Shown: in pieces, positions 39,221 to 49,981 of the stretch | Numbering within the stretch: position 1 is the stretch's first letter | Layout: each line of letters starts with the position of its first letter | Origin: Ruegeria atlantica | Lineage (GTDB): Bacteria; Pseudomonadota; Alphaproteobacteria; Rhodobacterales; Rhodobacteraceae | Assembly (NCBI RefSeq): GCF_013032505.1 | Contig: NZ_WQCG01000001.1 | Coordinates: 124,001 to 188,000, forward strand | DNA length: 64,000 nucleotides | Direction of reading: 5' to 3' | Made by a program: the position numbers and the translations under genes | Notes under the pieces: generated by a model | Seen by the model: only the letters and a program-made list of their open reading frames with translations | What the model was told of the DNA's origin: nothing | Databases searched by the model: none

Positions 39221-39753
39221 CTGCCCTGATCCTCTTTATCGACCGTGTTAGCCGTCTAGCGCGAAGCCGTCCGTCAAAATGATCGCATCGTGATTCTTTT
39301 CCACCCTATCCACCTTAACGTTAGATTATCAAATTCCGATAACTATGCCGGAGAACACGGTTAATTACTCTGTGTGTTTTTAGATTCAGTGTGGAAGTTC
39401 GGTGGATGAACCTGTGGAGGAATCACGGCAGGGAATTCTGCGGCAAGTTCTCAGAATCGGGTCAACACAAAAGATATCAAAAATGACTTAAAAATGGCGT
39501 TGACGATCTATGGTCCGATACGTCAAGTTGTATGGGCCGGAAGGGATGCCACTAAATCTGGTAGTAAAACCAGCATAGGGCACAGGGCGAGGGTCGGAAA
39601 GCACATCATAGTAACGTGCAACCGTTTGATCGGTTTTGCGCTGGTGAATGCAGCGGCTGGCCTATTGCGCCCGAAATTATACGGCATGGCGATCGGTCCG
39701 CGTCTGAGGACCTGACGCTGAAGGACAAGTTGATTGAATCTAGGGCGGCGGAC
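39221..39753. other. Long upstream region of nrdJ, no gene found
   Basis: These 533 bases hold no convincing frame. I looked for a cobalamin riboswitch (B12-box type conserved segments) and for NrdR boxes upstream of nrdJ and see neither. A weak inverted repeat, TTATC-N7-GATAA, lies at 39326-39342, and several TTAA tetramers are scattered without the seven-base spacing of a full CtrA site. The length suggests a distant promoter or long leader. Confidence 0.5.
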
Positions 39754-42700
39754 ATGAAGATTGACAGGAAATTTACGAAACCGGGACAGGACGCTTACGC
39801 GGAACTGGACTTTGTCTCAGCTACGTCTGAGATCAGAAACCCGGATGGCACCATCGTTTTCCGCCTGGACAATATCGAAGTGCCGGCGCGTTGGAGCCAG
39901 GTTGCAAGCGACGTCATTGCGCAGAAGTATTTCCGCAAAGCGGGCGTCCCGTCCAAGCTGAAGAAAGTTAAAGAAAAAGACGTCCCCGAATTCCTGTGGC
40001 GCTCGGTCCCCGCCGATGGCGCAGAATTTGATGGCGAAACGTCTTCGAAGCAGGTTTTTGACCGCCTTGCAGGTGCTTGGGCTTATTGGGGCTGGAAAGG
40101 TGGCTATTTCTCGACCGAGGAAGATGCGCGCGCATACTTTGACGAAATGCGCTATATGTTGGCGACCCAACGTGCAGCGCCAAATAGCCCGCAGTGGTTC
40201 AACACCGGTCTGCACTGGGCTTACGGAATCGATGGTCCAGCGCAGGGTCACCACTATGTCGACTACAAAACCGGCAAGCTGACGAAATCGAAATCCGCTT
40301 ACGAACATCCGCAGCCTCACGCATGCTTCATTCAGTCCGTTGATGATGATCTGGTAAACGAAGGCGGCATTATGGATCTTTGGGTGCGCGAAGCGCGCCT
40401 GTTCAAATACGGCTCGGGCACCGGGACCAACTTCAGCCATTTGCGCGCAGAAGGCGAAGCGCTGTCGGGTGGCGGCAAGTCCTCGGGCCTCATGGGCTTT
40501 CTCAAGATCGGCGACCGCGCCGCTGGCGCGATCAAATCAGGCGGGACAACCCGTCGAGCAGCAAAGATGGTAATCGTCGATGCAGATCACCCGGACATCG
40601 AGAAGTTCATCGAATGGAAGGTGATCGAAGAGCAGAAGGTGGCCTCGATCGTTGCCGGATCGAAGATGCACGAGAAGATGCTGAACGGCATTTTCGAGGC
40701 CATCCGCTCATGGGACGGCGCGCAAGACGATGCGTATGATCCCAACAAGAATGACAGCCTGAAGAAAGCGGTTCGCGAAGCCAAAAAGGTCGCGATCCCT
40801 GAGACTTATATCAAGCGCGTGCTGGATTACGCCAAGCAGGGTCACGACAGCATCGAGTTCCCGACCTATGATACGGACTGGGATTCGGAAGCCTACAGCT
40901 CGGTCTCGGGCCAGAACTCGAACAACTCAATCCGCGTGACCAACGCTTTCCTGACCGCAGTTGAGAAAGACGCGGATTGGGAACTGATCAATCGCACCGA
41001 CGGCAAGGTTTCCAAGACCGTCAAGGCGCGCGACCTGTGGGAAAAGGTCGGTCACGCCGCATGGGCATGCGCCGATCCGGGTATCCAGTTTCATGACACC
41101 GTCAACGAATGGCACACATGCCCCGAAGACGGAGCCATCCGCGGCTCGAACCCTTGCTCGGAATACATGTTCCTCGATGACACGGCCTGTAATCTGGCGT
41201 CGATGAACCTTCTGACCTTCCTCAAGGATGGTGAATTCCAGGCGGCGGACTACATGCACGCGTCGCGTCTGTGGACCCTGACACTGGAAATCTCGGTGAC
41301 GATGGCGCAATTCCCGTCGAAGGAAATCGCGCAACTGTCCTATGATTTCCGCACCTTGGGTCTGGGCTATGCCAATATCGGCGGTCTGCTGATGAACATG
41401 GGCTACAGCTACGACTCGGACGAGGGCCGGGCCATCTGTGGCGCGCTGACCGCGATTATGACCGGTGTGGCCTATGCGACCTCGGCGGAAATTGCAGGCG
41501 AGCTTGGCCCTTTCAAAGGCTATGAGCGTAACGCAGACCACATGCTGCGCGTCATCCGTAACCACCGCCGCGCATCCCAAGGAGTGACCGAGGGTTATGA
41601 AAAACTGGCGGTGAAGCCGGTGCCTTTGGACCATGGCAACTGCCCGGACAAGCGTCTGATCGATCTGGCCATGTCAGCTTGGGATGAGGCGCTGAGCCTC
41701 GGCGAGAAAAACGGCTACCGCAATGCGCAGGCGACCGTGATCGCGCCCACCGGCACCATCGGTCTGGTGATGGATTGTGACACCACCGGGATCGAGCCGG
41801 ACTTTGCTCTGGTCAAGTTCAAGAAACTAGCCGGTGGCGGTTACTTCAAGATCATCAACCGCTCGGTGCCTTCTGCGCTGGAGAAGCTGGGTTATTCCTC
41901 GTCTCAGATCGAAGAGATCGTAGGTTACGCGGTCGGTCATGGCACCATCGGCAATGCGCCGGGGATCAACCACACGTCGCTGACCGGTCACGGCTTTGGC
42001 CCCAATGAACTGGCCAAGGTGGATGCTGCGCTGGAAAGCGCTTTTGATATCCGGTTCGTCTTCAACCAGTGGACACTGGGCGAGGATTTCTGCACTGGCG
42101 TGTTGGGCATCCCAGCGACCAAGCTGAATGACCCGACCTTCGACCTGCTGCGCCATCTGGGCTTTACCAAGGCAGATATCGACGCGGCGAACGACCACGT
42201 TTGCGGAACCATGACGCTGGAAGGCGCGCCGCACCTGAAGGAAGAGCACTATTCGATCTTCGATTGTGCCAACCCGTGCGGCAAAAAAGGCAAGCGTTTC
42301 CTTGGGGTTGATAGCCATATCACTATGATGGCCGCGGCGCAAAGCTTCATCTCGGGCGCGATCTCGAAGACGATCAACATGCCAAATGACGCGACCATCG
42401 AGGACTGCCAGAAGGCATACGAACTGTCCTGGTCGCTGGGTGTGAAGGCGAACGCGCTGTATCGTGATGGCTCGAAACTGTCGCAGCCTCTGGCGGCGGC
42501 GCTCGTCGAGGATGACGATGAAGCCGCTGAAGTGCTGGAAAGCGGATCGGCACAGGAGAAAGCTGTCGTTCTGGCCGAAAAGGTAATCGAGAAGGTTGTG
42601 GTCAAAGAGATGATCCGCAGCCATCGCGAGAAACTGCCGCATCGCCGCAAGGGTTATACCCAGAAGGCGATCGTGGGCGGGCACAAGGTTTATCTGCGAA

Positions 42701-43374
42701 CGGGTGAGTTCGAAGACGGTAAACTCGGCGAGATTTTCATCGATATGCACAAGGAAGGCGCTGGCTTCCGGGCGATGATGAACAACTTTGCCATCGCCGT
42801 GTCGGTTGGCCTGCAATACGGCGTACCGCTGGAAGAGTTCGTGGATGCCTTCACCTTCACCAAATTCGAACCAGCAGGGATGGTGCAGGGCAACGACTCG
42901 ATCAAGAACGCGACGTCGATCCTGGACTACATCTTCCGCGAACTGGCCGTGTCCTATCTGGACCGGACCGATCTGGCGCACGTGAAACCCGAAGGCGCAA
43001 CCTTCGATGATTTGGGCCGCGGCGAAGAAGATGGTCTGTCGAATGTCTCGGAAATCAGCGAAAGTGCGGCCTCCAAGTCATTGGAAGTACTGAAGCAAAT
43101 CAGCTCGACCGGATATCTTCGCAAGCGTCTGCCGCAGGACCTGGTGGTTTTCAACGGCGGCCAACCCGAAGTGAACGGAATGGCTGAACCCGCCGCGCAG
43201 TTCGAAGCCCCGGTCGCGGAAACTGCCGTCGCCACGGGTATGGACGCGCGGACCAAAGCCAAGATGCAGGGGTACGAGGGTGATCCTTGCGGCGAATGCG
43301 GAAACTACACGCTGGTGCGCAACGGCACCTGCATGAAATGCAACACCTGCGGCGCGACCAGCGGGTGTAGCTAA
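39754..43374 (+). CDS. nrdJ: Vitamin B12-dependent (class II) ribonucleotide reductase
   Basis: Reduces ribonucleotides to deoxyribonucleotides using an adenosylcobalamin radical, with no oxygen requirement. The ATG at 39754 ([15 protein letters not shown]) gives 1206 residues. Visible blocks are [35 protein letters not shown], the active-site [20 protein letters not shown], a [19 protein letters not shown] stretch, a TSCPD-like domain (about 970-1090) and a C-terminal redox/zinc tail [26 protein letters not shown]. It makes the cell dependent on cobalamin for DNA synthesis unless another class is encoded elsewhere. Confidence 0.97.
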   Translation: MKIDRKFTKPGQDAYAELDFVSATSEIRNPDGTIVFRLDNIEVPARWSQVASDVIAQKYFRKAGVPSKLKKVKEKDVPEFLWRSVPADGAEFDGETSSKQVFDRLAGAWAYWGWKGGYFSTEEDARAYFDEMRYMLATQRAAPNSPQWFNTGLHWAYGIDGPAQGHHYVDYKTGKLTKSKSAYEHPQPHACFIQSVDDDLVNEGGIMDLWVREARLFKYGSGTGTNFSHLRAEGEALSGGGKSSGLMGFLKIGDRAAGAIKSGGTTRRAAKMVIVDADHPDIEKFIEWKVIEEQKVASIVAGSKMHEKMLNGIFEAIRSWDGAQDDAYDPNKNDSLKKAVREAKKVAIPETYIKRVLDYAKQGHDSIEFPTYDTDWDSEAYSSVSGQNSNNSIRVTNAFLTAVEKDADWELINRTDGKVSKTVKARDLWEKVGHAAWACADPGIQFHDTVNEWHTCPEDGAIRGSNPCSEYMFLDDTACNLASMNLLTFLKDGEFQAADYMHASRLWTLTLEISVTMAQFPSKEIAQLSYDFRTLGLGYANIGGLLMNMGYSYDSDEGRAICGALTAIMTGVAYATSAEIAGELGPFKGYERNADHMLRVIRNHRRASQGVTEGYEKLAVKPVPLDHGNCPDKRLIDLAMSAWDEALSLGEKNGYRNAQATVIAPTGTIGLVMDCDTTGIEPDFALVKFKKLAGGGYFKIINRSVPSALEKLGYSSSQIEEIVGYAVGHGTIGNAPGINHTSLTGHGFGPNELAKVDAALESAFDIRFVFNQWTLGEDFCTGVLGIPATKLNDPTFDLLRHLGFTKADIDAANDHVCGTMTLEGAPHLKEEHYSIFDCANPCGKKGKRFLGVDSHITMMAAAQSFISGAISKTINMPNDATIEDCQKAYELSWSLGVKANALYRDGSKLSQPLAAALVEDDDEAAEVLESGSAQEKAVVLAEKVIEKVVVKEMIRSHREKLPHRRKGYTQKAIVGGHKVYLRTGEFEDGKLGEIFIDMHKEGAGFRAMMNNFAIAVSVGLQYGVPLEEFVDAFTFTKFEPAGMVQGNDSIKNATSILDYIFRELAVSYLDRTDLAHVKPEGATFDDLGRGEEDGLSNVSEISESAASKSLEVLKQISSTGYLRKRLPQDLVVFNGGQPEVNGMAEPAAQFEAPVAETAVATGMDARTKAKMQGYEGDPCGECGNYTLVRNGTCMKCNTCGATSGCS

Positions 43375-43672
43375 GGCAAACGCCCCGGCAACCCGGGGTG
43401 CAGGGGTCGGGTAGCTGCCACAGGTACCGACCCCGACGAATACGGATCAAGGCGCTGAGACTTACCTTCGATGCCTTGGTCCACTCGGCCGACATGCCCG
43501 TGTCGGCCGGGAACAGGGTGGGGCGGAATATTTGCTCTTTCCCACTCTTTCACGGGACGGGTGCGCTCGTCCCATGCGCAGTCCAGGCCGCAGGCAAAAA
43601 AACACCGGGCGGTCAACGAAATGAGCCTGGAAGGCGAAACTGACAGGGGGCTTCGGCCCCCTTTCTTTTTTG
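43375..43672 (+). ncRNA. Hairpin-rich untranslated region after nrdJ (3' UTR or small RNA candidate)
   Basis: Between the nrdJ stop and a strong terminator lie about 270 bases with several stable hairpins: CCCCGG/CCGGGG-type pairing near 43384-43400, GGCCGACA/TGTCGGCC at 43487-43508, GGGACG/CGTCCC at about 43555-43574. No frame in it is convincingly coding. It lacks the landmarks of RNase P RNA, SRP RNA and tmRNA. It may be the 3' UTR of nrdJ or a separate RNA. Confidence 0.4.
43645..43671 (+). terminator. UUCG-capped terminator
   Basis: AGGGGGC and GCCCCCT close a TTCG tetraloop and a T-rich tract follows. It is one of the clearest intrinsic terminators in the window and lies about 270 bases beyond the nrdJ stop. 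Confidence 0.9.
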
Positions 43673-43918
43673 CGCCTCGAGTCGTTGATTTAGGCAGGGC
43701 CTTGCCGGAACGGCGCAAACGCATCGGGCAAGAACCGCCGAAACTCGGATTGAACGTTTCGCCCAGCGGTTGATTGCGGACGCGACTCGGACAAACACGC
43801 GGAGAATGGCGCGAAACCGGACATGTTGTCAGGTGGGGCTGGTGATGTTTTCCGGTTGGGTGTCTCTGGTGCCTGTCCGGACGTAAACACACACAAATAC
43901 CACTTAGGAGGCATCACA

Positions 43919-44164
43919 ATGAAACCGCAAAACCTCGCAATCATTTCCGCATTTGCATTTGGCCTGCCGGCAATGGCCGTAGCGCAGTCAACAGCAGACA
44001 CCAACGGCGACGGAGTTTTGACCATCGAAGAGGTTCAAGCCGTTCTGCCAGAGGTCGACGCCGATGGTTTCTCGGCTATGGACGCCAACGGCGACGGTTC
44101 GCTGGACGCAGATGAAATTGCCGTCGCGCAGGAAGCAGGGTTGCTACCGCCCAGCAACGGCTAA
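43919..44164 (+). CDS. Small exported EF-hand calcium-binding protein
   Basis: An 81-residue protein with a signal peptide (about 1-22, ending AVAQ) and two canonical 12-residue EF-hand loops: D27-E38 (DTNGDGVLTIEE) and D55-E66 (DANGDGSLDADE), with calcium ligands at positions 1, 3, 5 and 12 intact. It should bind calcium in the periplasm. The ATG at 43919 follows TAGGAGG. It is monocistronic, followed by a strong terminator. The partner or purpose is unknown; marine calcium levels would keep the loops occupied. Confidence 0.88.
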   Translation: MKPQNLAIISAFAFGLPAMAVAQSTADTNGDGVLTIEEVQAVLPEVDADGFSAMDANGDGSLDADEIAVAQEAGLLPPSNG

Positions 44165-44179
44165 TCCCGCGAAGGCATC

Positions 44180-44211
44180 GGCGGCCCGTCCCCCCACGGG
44201 CCGCCTTATTT
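44180..44211 (+). terminator. Terminator after the EF-hand gene
   Basis: GGCGGCCCG (44180-44188) pairs with CGGGCCGCC (44197-44205) and TTATTT follows. It lies 15 bases past the stop, just before the convergent mttB gene. Confidence 0.85.
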
Positions 44212-44218
44212 CAATGAG

Positions 44219-45763
44219 TTAGGCGGGCAAGTAGATGTTAAACCTGCTGCGCAACTCAGCGTCCAGCAGTGGATCAAATCTGGCCGGAGACGGGGTCGCA
44301 AGAATCTCTTCCTTCCGTTTCACTGCCTTTTCGATCAGGTCCGGCTTGCCAATTTCCACCCATTCTTTCGGAGACGACCGGTCGCCAAAAGTGGGATAGA
44401 CATAATCCGCCTGCATTCGGCTGAGCGTCGCGTCGGTCCCCAGATAATGACCCGGCCCGCCCATGCAAACCTCGGCCATCTGATCCAGTGCCAACGTTTC
44501 ATCCGTCACCTCAATACCGCGTACACAGCGTTGCGCCTGTCCGATCAGGTCATCGCTAAGGATCAGGCTTTCGTGACAGAATCCCAGCAGCGATGCATGC
44601 ATGCCCGCAGCTTCATACACCATGTTCAGACCCGAAAGTCCGGCCATGACGTTCGAGCACATTTGCTCCCAACCGGCCTGCATGTCGGGTAGTTTTGCGT
44701 CTGACGCGCCTGCGGCTGCGCCGCCCGGCAGGTCGTAGAAGTGGTGCATCTGGGCGCAACCCGCGGTCAGCAGCGCCTGTTCACCGGAACCGATGGACAT
44801 CGCGCCTGTGCGCAGGTCCAGGCCAAACGGCCAAGTGCCAAAAATAGCTGGTGCACCGGGACTTACAGCGTTTACATAAACCAATCCAGCCAGACATTCG
44901 GCGGTGGCTTGCGTGATTGCGCCCGCGACGGTTGAAGGCGCGGTGGCCCCGGCCATTCCGGCTGACAACAGAAGAACGGGCATTCCTGCCTTGATGCATT
45001 CCTCCATCACTTCGCAGCTTTCGGTCGCGAACTTCATCGGCGGCACCACAAAGCAGTTCGAATTCGACATAAAGGGCCGTTCGCGCCACTTGTCCTCGCC
45101 GCCAGCAATCATGTGAAGCATCTCGATTGCGGGGGCTACGTGGCTTGGTTCGGTGAAGGATGTACCGATATGTTTGTGCGTGCCACAGGTGGTGGCGTAG
45201 ACCGTATTCAGGTCCATTTCGAGGTTGTCCGGAATATCGCGGCACACCATCGGGCGCTGAACAAAGTGAATATTTTCAAGATGTTCGCAGATCCTGGACG
45301 CATCGTGGAGGTCCTGGAGGGTCGAATCCCGGTACTCCTGTCCATGCACGTCGACCATGCTGACAGCTGCTCCGGCGGTGCCATAGTGGACACGGTTTCC
45401 CGACAGTTCCAGATCGGATTTACCGTCACGCGAATGCAAAGTGATAGAGCGGTTGGCCTTGGCAATCGTGTCCTCGACCAGTGCGCGGGGAAACCGAATT
45501 CTGCCATCGTCGCCCAAGGTGCAGCCTGCGCCCACAAGATAGTCGATCCCACTTTGTGGGGCGTCTGCCAGACCAATCGTTTCCAATGCGGTCAGAGCGG
45601 CCTCGTGTATGCGCTCGATTTGCGCCTGGGTCAGAACCTTCAGCGTTCCGCCCTCCATTCCGGCGCGGATTGGACGCAAATGGTCGGGCAGGGCGGTTGC
45701 ACGGGCCGCACGACGCGCGGCACGGCCGCCGCTGCGCGATGTATTTCGGGTTTGTTCGTTCAT
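44219..45763 (-). CDS. Non-pyrrolysine MttB-family corrinoid methyltransferase
   Basis: A 514-residue TIM-barrel methyltransferase of the MttB superfamily, which moves a methyl group from a quaternary amine (or similar) to a corrinoid protein. Typical segments are HEAALTALETIGLADAP, HYGTAGAAVSMVDVHGQEYRDSTLQDL, AGATAPSTVAGAITQATAECLAG and the C-terminal GPGHYLGTDATLSRMQADYVYPTFGDRSSPKEW. The frame runs without an in-frame amber codon, so it is not a pyrrolysine enzyme for trimethylamine; characterised relatives of this kind demethylate glycine betaine (MtgB), proline betaine or carnitine. The first 25 residues are Arg/Ala-rich and may be disordered. No corrinoid protein is adjacent; the nearest is at 17073-17771. 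Substrate is unknown. Confidence 0.88.
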   Translation of the reverse strand: MNEQTRNTSRSGGRAARRAARATALPDHLRPIRAGMEGGTLKVLTQAQIERIHEAALTALETIGLADAPQSGIDYLVGAGCTLGDDGRIRFPRALVEDTIAKANRSITLHSRDGKSDLELSGNRVHYGTAGAAVSMVDVHGQEYRDSTLQDLHDASRICEHLENIHFVQRPMVCRDIPDNLEMDLNTVYATTCGTHKHIGTSFTEPSHVAPAIEMLHMIAGGEDKWRERPFMSNSNCFVVPPMKFATESCEVMEECIKAGMPVLLLSAGMAGATAPSTVAGAITQATAECLAGLVYVNAVSPGAPAIFGTWPFGLDLRTGAMSIGSGEQALLTAGCAQMHHFYDLPGGAAAGASDAKLPDMQAGWEQMCSNVMAGLSGLNMVYEAAGMHASLLGFCHESLILSDDLIGQAQRCVRGIEVTDETLALDQMAEVCMGGPGHYLGTDATLSRMQADYVYPTFGDRSSPKEWVEIGKPDLIEKAVKRKEEILATPSPARFDPLLDAELRSRFNIYLPA

Positions 45764-45798
45764 ATTTTAGAGTCCGGTCGTGAAAGTACGTTCAGGGT

Positions 45799-45810
45799 TG
45801 AGTGTACTCA
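45799..45810. promoter_or_regulatory. Short inverted repeat upstream of mttB
   Basis: TGAGT-GT-ACTCA is an inverted repeat with a two-base spacer, 35 bases upstream of the mttB ATG. The position suits an operator, but a repeat this short can occur by chance. Confidence 0.3.
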
Positions 45811-46029
45811 GACCTCGACCGGCCGCCCCCGTGCGGCACGCCCGCGATCCGCACCAATGGTACGGCTGATCAAGCGGATTTTCCAAACATCACTTTGCAT
45901 GCGGTTCCTCGAATAGTGACGCGAACTCTCCCAATATGAGGGCGTACAATCTGTCCTGTTTGCGACCTGAGAGGTCAAAAACGAAGCGCTGTGCCTTGTT
46001 CGCATCAGTTCTTGCCGTGGGGTAAAGTT

Positions 46030-46049
46030 TTTTCCCGAATTCGGGAAAA
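46030..46049. promoter_or_regulatory. Perfect 20-base palindrome, candidate operator
   Basis: TTTTCCCGAATTCGGGAAAA is self-complementary over its full length. It lies 131 bases upstream of the beta-barrel gene and 266 bases upstream of mttB. No T-run follows it, so a terminator is unlikely; a dimeric regulator site is more plausible. Confidence 0.5.
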
Positions 46050-46180
46050 TCTGTTATGCTTCTATCACTTATTTAAGAGTGGTTCGTGATCTCAATGGAT
46101 TTTTAACGATTGCAAACCAAGTATTGTGTGATGAGGCCCGTTGTCTGTTGGGCCAGCTGCAAGGAATTTTGGAGAGGTAG

Positions 46181-46699
46181 ATGAAAGCCCTGACGGCCCT
46201 CATTACCACCTGCCTGACAATCGGTAGTGCACCGGTATTTGCAGAGGATTGGACAGGGGCGTATGCGGGCTTCAGTTTTGGCTACGCGGATGTAGACGGG
46301 CCAAACGGGTCTGGCGGACATGATACAACCTTTGGTCCGCTCGTTGGCTACGACCACGATTTCGGAAACTTCGTTCTTGGAGGAGAACTGGAGTATAACC
46401 GTCTTTCGCTGGATTTAGGGCAGGGCGAAGGCAGCTTGGACAGTGTCGCTCGTCTCAAATTGCGCGGCGGTTATGATTTTGGTTCTGCTCTGGGCTATGT
46501 CGTCGTGGGCGCGGCGCGATTAGATGCATCGCCCGACAATGACACCGCTGCGGTCTATGGAATCGGAATTGCCTATCCGATCGGCGACAGTTTCGTCATC
46601 AGCGGCGAGGCCCTGCGCCAGGACTTTAACGACGCTACCCAAAGTCAGGGTGGCCTTGACACCAACGTCTTCAACCTGCGTACAACTTTCCGGTTCTGA
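46181..46699 (+). CDS. Outer membrane beta-barrel protein (OmpA-like/porin-type)
   Basis: A 172-residue protein with a signal peptide (1-21, ending VFA-ED) and alternating amphipathic strands: WTGAYAGFSFGYADVDG, FVLGGELEYNRLSLDLG, VARLKLRGGYDFG, ALGYVVVGAARLD, and a C-terminal phenylalanine (TTFRF) expected for BAM-dependent insertion. That makes a small eight-stranded barrel likely. The ATG follows GGAGAGGTAG. Function is unknown; such proteins serve as adhesins or surface proteins. It is convergent with the AruH-like gene, six bases apart. Confidence 0.85.
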   Translation: MKALTALITTCLTIGSAPVFAEDWTGAYAGFSFGYADVDGPNGSGGHDTTFGPLVGYDHDFGNFVLGGELEYNRLSLDLGQGEGSLDSVARLKLRGGYDFGSALGYVVVGAARLDASPDNDTAAVYGIGIAYPIGDSFVISGEALRQDFNDATQSQGGLDTNVFNLRTTFRF

Positions 46700-46705
46700 G
46701 AACGC

Positions 46706-47893
46706 CTATTCCGCCGCGTGGCTTTCCGCCAAGCCGGTTGCGAATTCGCAGATCGTTCTGAGTGCCGCAGCAAACCGATCGTCATCAATTGTCATTGCAA
46801 CGCGCACGTGACCTGCCGCCGCCTTGCCAAAACTTTCACCCGGCATGACAGCAATTGCGTGAGTGTCCAGCAGCGCGTTGGCGAATTCCTCACCGCTTAG
46901 TCCTGCGGCGCGGATATCCAACATCAGGTACATCGCACCTTGAGCCGGCACCAGACTAATGGTGTTCTGCGTGGCAAGAATCGCGATCGCCTGCGCACGA
47001 CGGCGGCGAAATGGAGCGGCGATCTCCTCTTCAAGATCATGACCTGCATTCAATGCAAAACTGGCTGCGTCCTGAATGAAACCGGGAACGCCATATGTTG
47101 TATGCGTTGCCAGATTGATGAGATGGGTGATCACCTCTTCAGGACCGACCACCCAACCGCACCGGGACCCGGTCATCGCGTGCGACTTGGACATCGAACC
47201 AACGACCAAGGTACGCTCGGCCATTCCGGGCAGGGTTCGTGGTGAGATATGCTCACCTTCCCAGACCTGCGTGTCATAAACTTCATCCGAGATCAGCCAC
47301 AGGTCCCGGTCTCGGCAGACACCTGCGATACCGTTCAGTGTCTCGCGCGAATACACGACGCCAGTGGGATTGTTCGGGCTGTTGATCAACAGCGAAACGG
47401 CGCCATCGGAGGCTGCATCAATCTGCTGCGCGCGCGGCTGGAACGCGTCCTCGGCCGTAGTCTGGATTGCGCGGGCTTTCGCACCGGCACCACGAATCGT
47501 GCCTGGGTAGGTCGCGTAATAGGGATCGAGATACAGACCGACATCGCCAGGATCGCACACGGCTACGTGGGCTGCGAATAGAGCAGATTGGCCGCCCGGC
47601 GTGATCAACACGTTGTTTCGGCTTGTCTTCTGGCCGGTGCGGGCCTGAATGCGCGCGGCAACGGTATCGCGCAGCAAATCTGAACCGGGCACCACAGCGT
47701 AGCCGGTGTTTCCCTGACGCGCCGATAGATCCATGGCATCCAGAATCGTCGGATGCGTGCGAATGTCATGCTCACCAATGGTGAGTTCAGTTATGACGTG
47801 CCCCTCGCTGATCATCCGGCGCGCACGGTAAAATACATCCCACCCATCACTGCCGCCTCCGGTCAGATGAGTGATACGCTGCGACAATTTCAT
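46706..47893 (-). CDS. PLP-dependent aminotransferase, arginine:pyruvate type (AruH-like)
   Basis: A 395-residue fold-type I aminotransferase. The PLP lysine is K236 in VGSMSKSHAMTGSRCGWVVG; INSPNNPTGVVYSRETL and LISDEVYDTQVWEGEHISP are the cofactor-binding blocks. The overall sequence, including ITHLTGGGSDGWDVFYRARRM near the start, resembles from memory Pseudomonas AruH, arginine:pyruvate transaminase. No aruI-like partner is adjacent, so the substrate is tentative. The ATG at 47893 has GGAG six bases upstream; an extension to 47950 is less likely. It is 57 bases behind the MmcQ gene. Confidence 0.8.
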   Translation of the reverse strand: MKLSQRITHLTGGGSDGWDVFYRARRMISEGHVITELTIGEHDIRTHPTILDAMDLSARQGNTGYAVVPGSDLLRDTVAARIQARTGQKTSRNNVLITPGGQSALFAAHVAVCDPGDVGLYLDPYYATYPGTIRGAGAKARAIQTTAEDAFQPRAQQIDAASDGAVSLLINSPNNPTGVVYSRETLNGIAGVCRDRDLWLISDEVYDTQVWEGEHISPRTLPGMAERTLVVGSMSKSHAMTGSRCGWVVGPEEVITHLINLATHTTYGVPGFIQDAASFALNAGHDLEEEIAAPFRRRRAQAIAILATQNTISLVPAQGAMYLMLDIRAAGLSGEEFANALLDTHAIAVMPGESFGKAAAGHVRVAMTIDDDRFAAALRTICEFATGLAESHAAE

Positions 47894-47950
47894 GGCACGC
47901 TCCGGTCCTGTCTTTTTGCTGACAGGGCCAGAGGTGTTGAAAAATGTCAA

Positions 47951-48295
47951 TCAGCTTCGTGGGGGCAAAGTGGACTGCACTTTTTTCGTTAGGGACGCCC
48001 GTACCAGATCGTAGGATGTGGCCAGTCGATGACGCAGCTCATCCTCGTCACAGTCAAACGGCAGCCGGATCCAACTGCGATGGAAATAGGGGGCTTTGGC
48101 GCCGACACCTGCGTCGATCAGCATCTGGGCTGTTTCGATATCCGGCGTTTTTACCGACACGCCGTCATTGGCAGTGCCGATACAGGCAAACATCTTGCCA
48201 CCGACCTTCCATGCGTCATGGCCTCCGCCCCAAGGGTCGGAAAGGTCAGCTCCTGGAAAAGTGCGGCAGATCGAATTGACGGATTCTCGGCTCAT
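47951..48295 (-). CDS. MmcQ/YjbR-family protein
   Basis: A 114-residue protein with the YjbR/MmcQ pattern: NSICRTFPGADLSDPWGGGHDAWKVGGKMFACIG and a C-terminal SYDLVRASLTKK. Members have a double-wing DNA-binding-like fold without established function. The start at 48295 (MSRESVNSIC) gives normal length; the frame extends to 48349 without support. It is likely co-transcribed with the downstream aminotransferase. Confidence 0.85.
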   Translation of the reverse strand: MSRESVNSICRTFPGADLSDPWGGGHDAWKVGGKMFACIGTANDGVSVKTPDIETAQMLIDAGVGAKAPYFHRSWIRLPFDCDEDELRHRLATSYDLVRASLTKKVQSTLPPRS

Positions 48296-48511
48296 GATTG
48301 AAAGGGTGCGCTGGCATGCGCTGAAACTCAAGCCTTGGCTCAACGTCATGTCCGTGTTAGGGGGAAGATATGAACCGTATGACCTGCATCATTATCTGCT
48401 GCATTACCTGCTGATTTATCAAGCGGGCCGGTTTCTTTCGTTTTCATCCCTGAGACAAGTTGCTAAGCCCGCGCCAACGCGACACGCTTTGTTGTTCTTA
48501 GGAGCCGACCG

Positions 48512-49909
<1,398 letters not shown>

Positions 49910-49951
49910 ATGGCTGATCAAAGTAACACCTGTTGCGCAAAACAGGCGTAA
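49910..49951 (+). CDS. Possible 13-residue peptide between cysS and cimA
   Basis: Directly after the cysS stop an ATG opens MADQSNTCCAKQA, then TAA. It contains a Cys-Cys pair and overlaps a hairpin (CCTGTT with AACAGG, 49928-49945). No strong ribosome site precedes it, but termination of cysS one base upstream could allow re-initiation. It may be a leader peptide or chance. Confidence 0.25.
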   Translation: MADQSNTCCAKQA

Positions 49952-49981
49952 TCGATGACTGAGCGCCAGCGGGAGCAAGCT

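Larger units (their letters stand above)
45764..46180. other. Divergent region between mttB and the beta-barrel gene
   Basis: This 417-base region has no convincing frame. It holds two palindromes, one near mttB (45799-45810) and a perfect 20-base one (46030-46049), so it is likely to carry promoters for both flanking genes. Confidence 0.5.

Noticed and set aside
39221..39753. Possible cobalamin riboswitch or NrdR boxes upstream of nrdJ
   Set aside because: I looked for the conserved B12-box segments and for paired NrdR boxes and found no convincing match.
41827..42981. Long open frame (384 codons) on the minus strand inside nrdJ
   Set aside because: It mirrors the codon structure of nrdJ; its product is Arg/His/Gln-rich with no domain. 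nrdJ is certain on the plus strand.
43375..43645. RNase P RNA, SRP RNA or tmRNA behind nrdJ
   Set aside because: The conserved landmarks of these RNAs (the GAGGAAAGTCCGG-type block, the GGAAGGAAGCAG loop, a tRNA-like T-loop with CCA) are absent.
43471..43773. 100-codon frame after nrdJ
   Set aside because: It runs straight through a strong UUCG terminator hairpin and its translation has no coding character.
44219..45763. Pyrrolysine-containing MttB
   Set aside because: The whole frame is free of in-frame amber codons, so there is no site for pyrrolysine.
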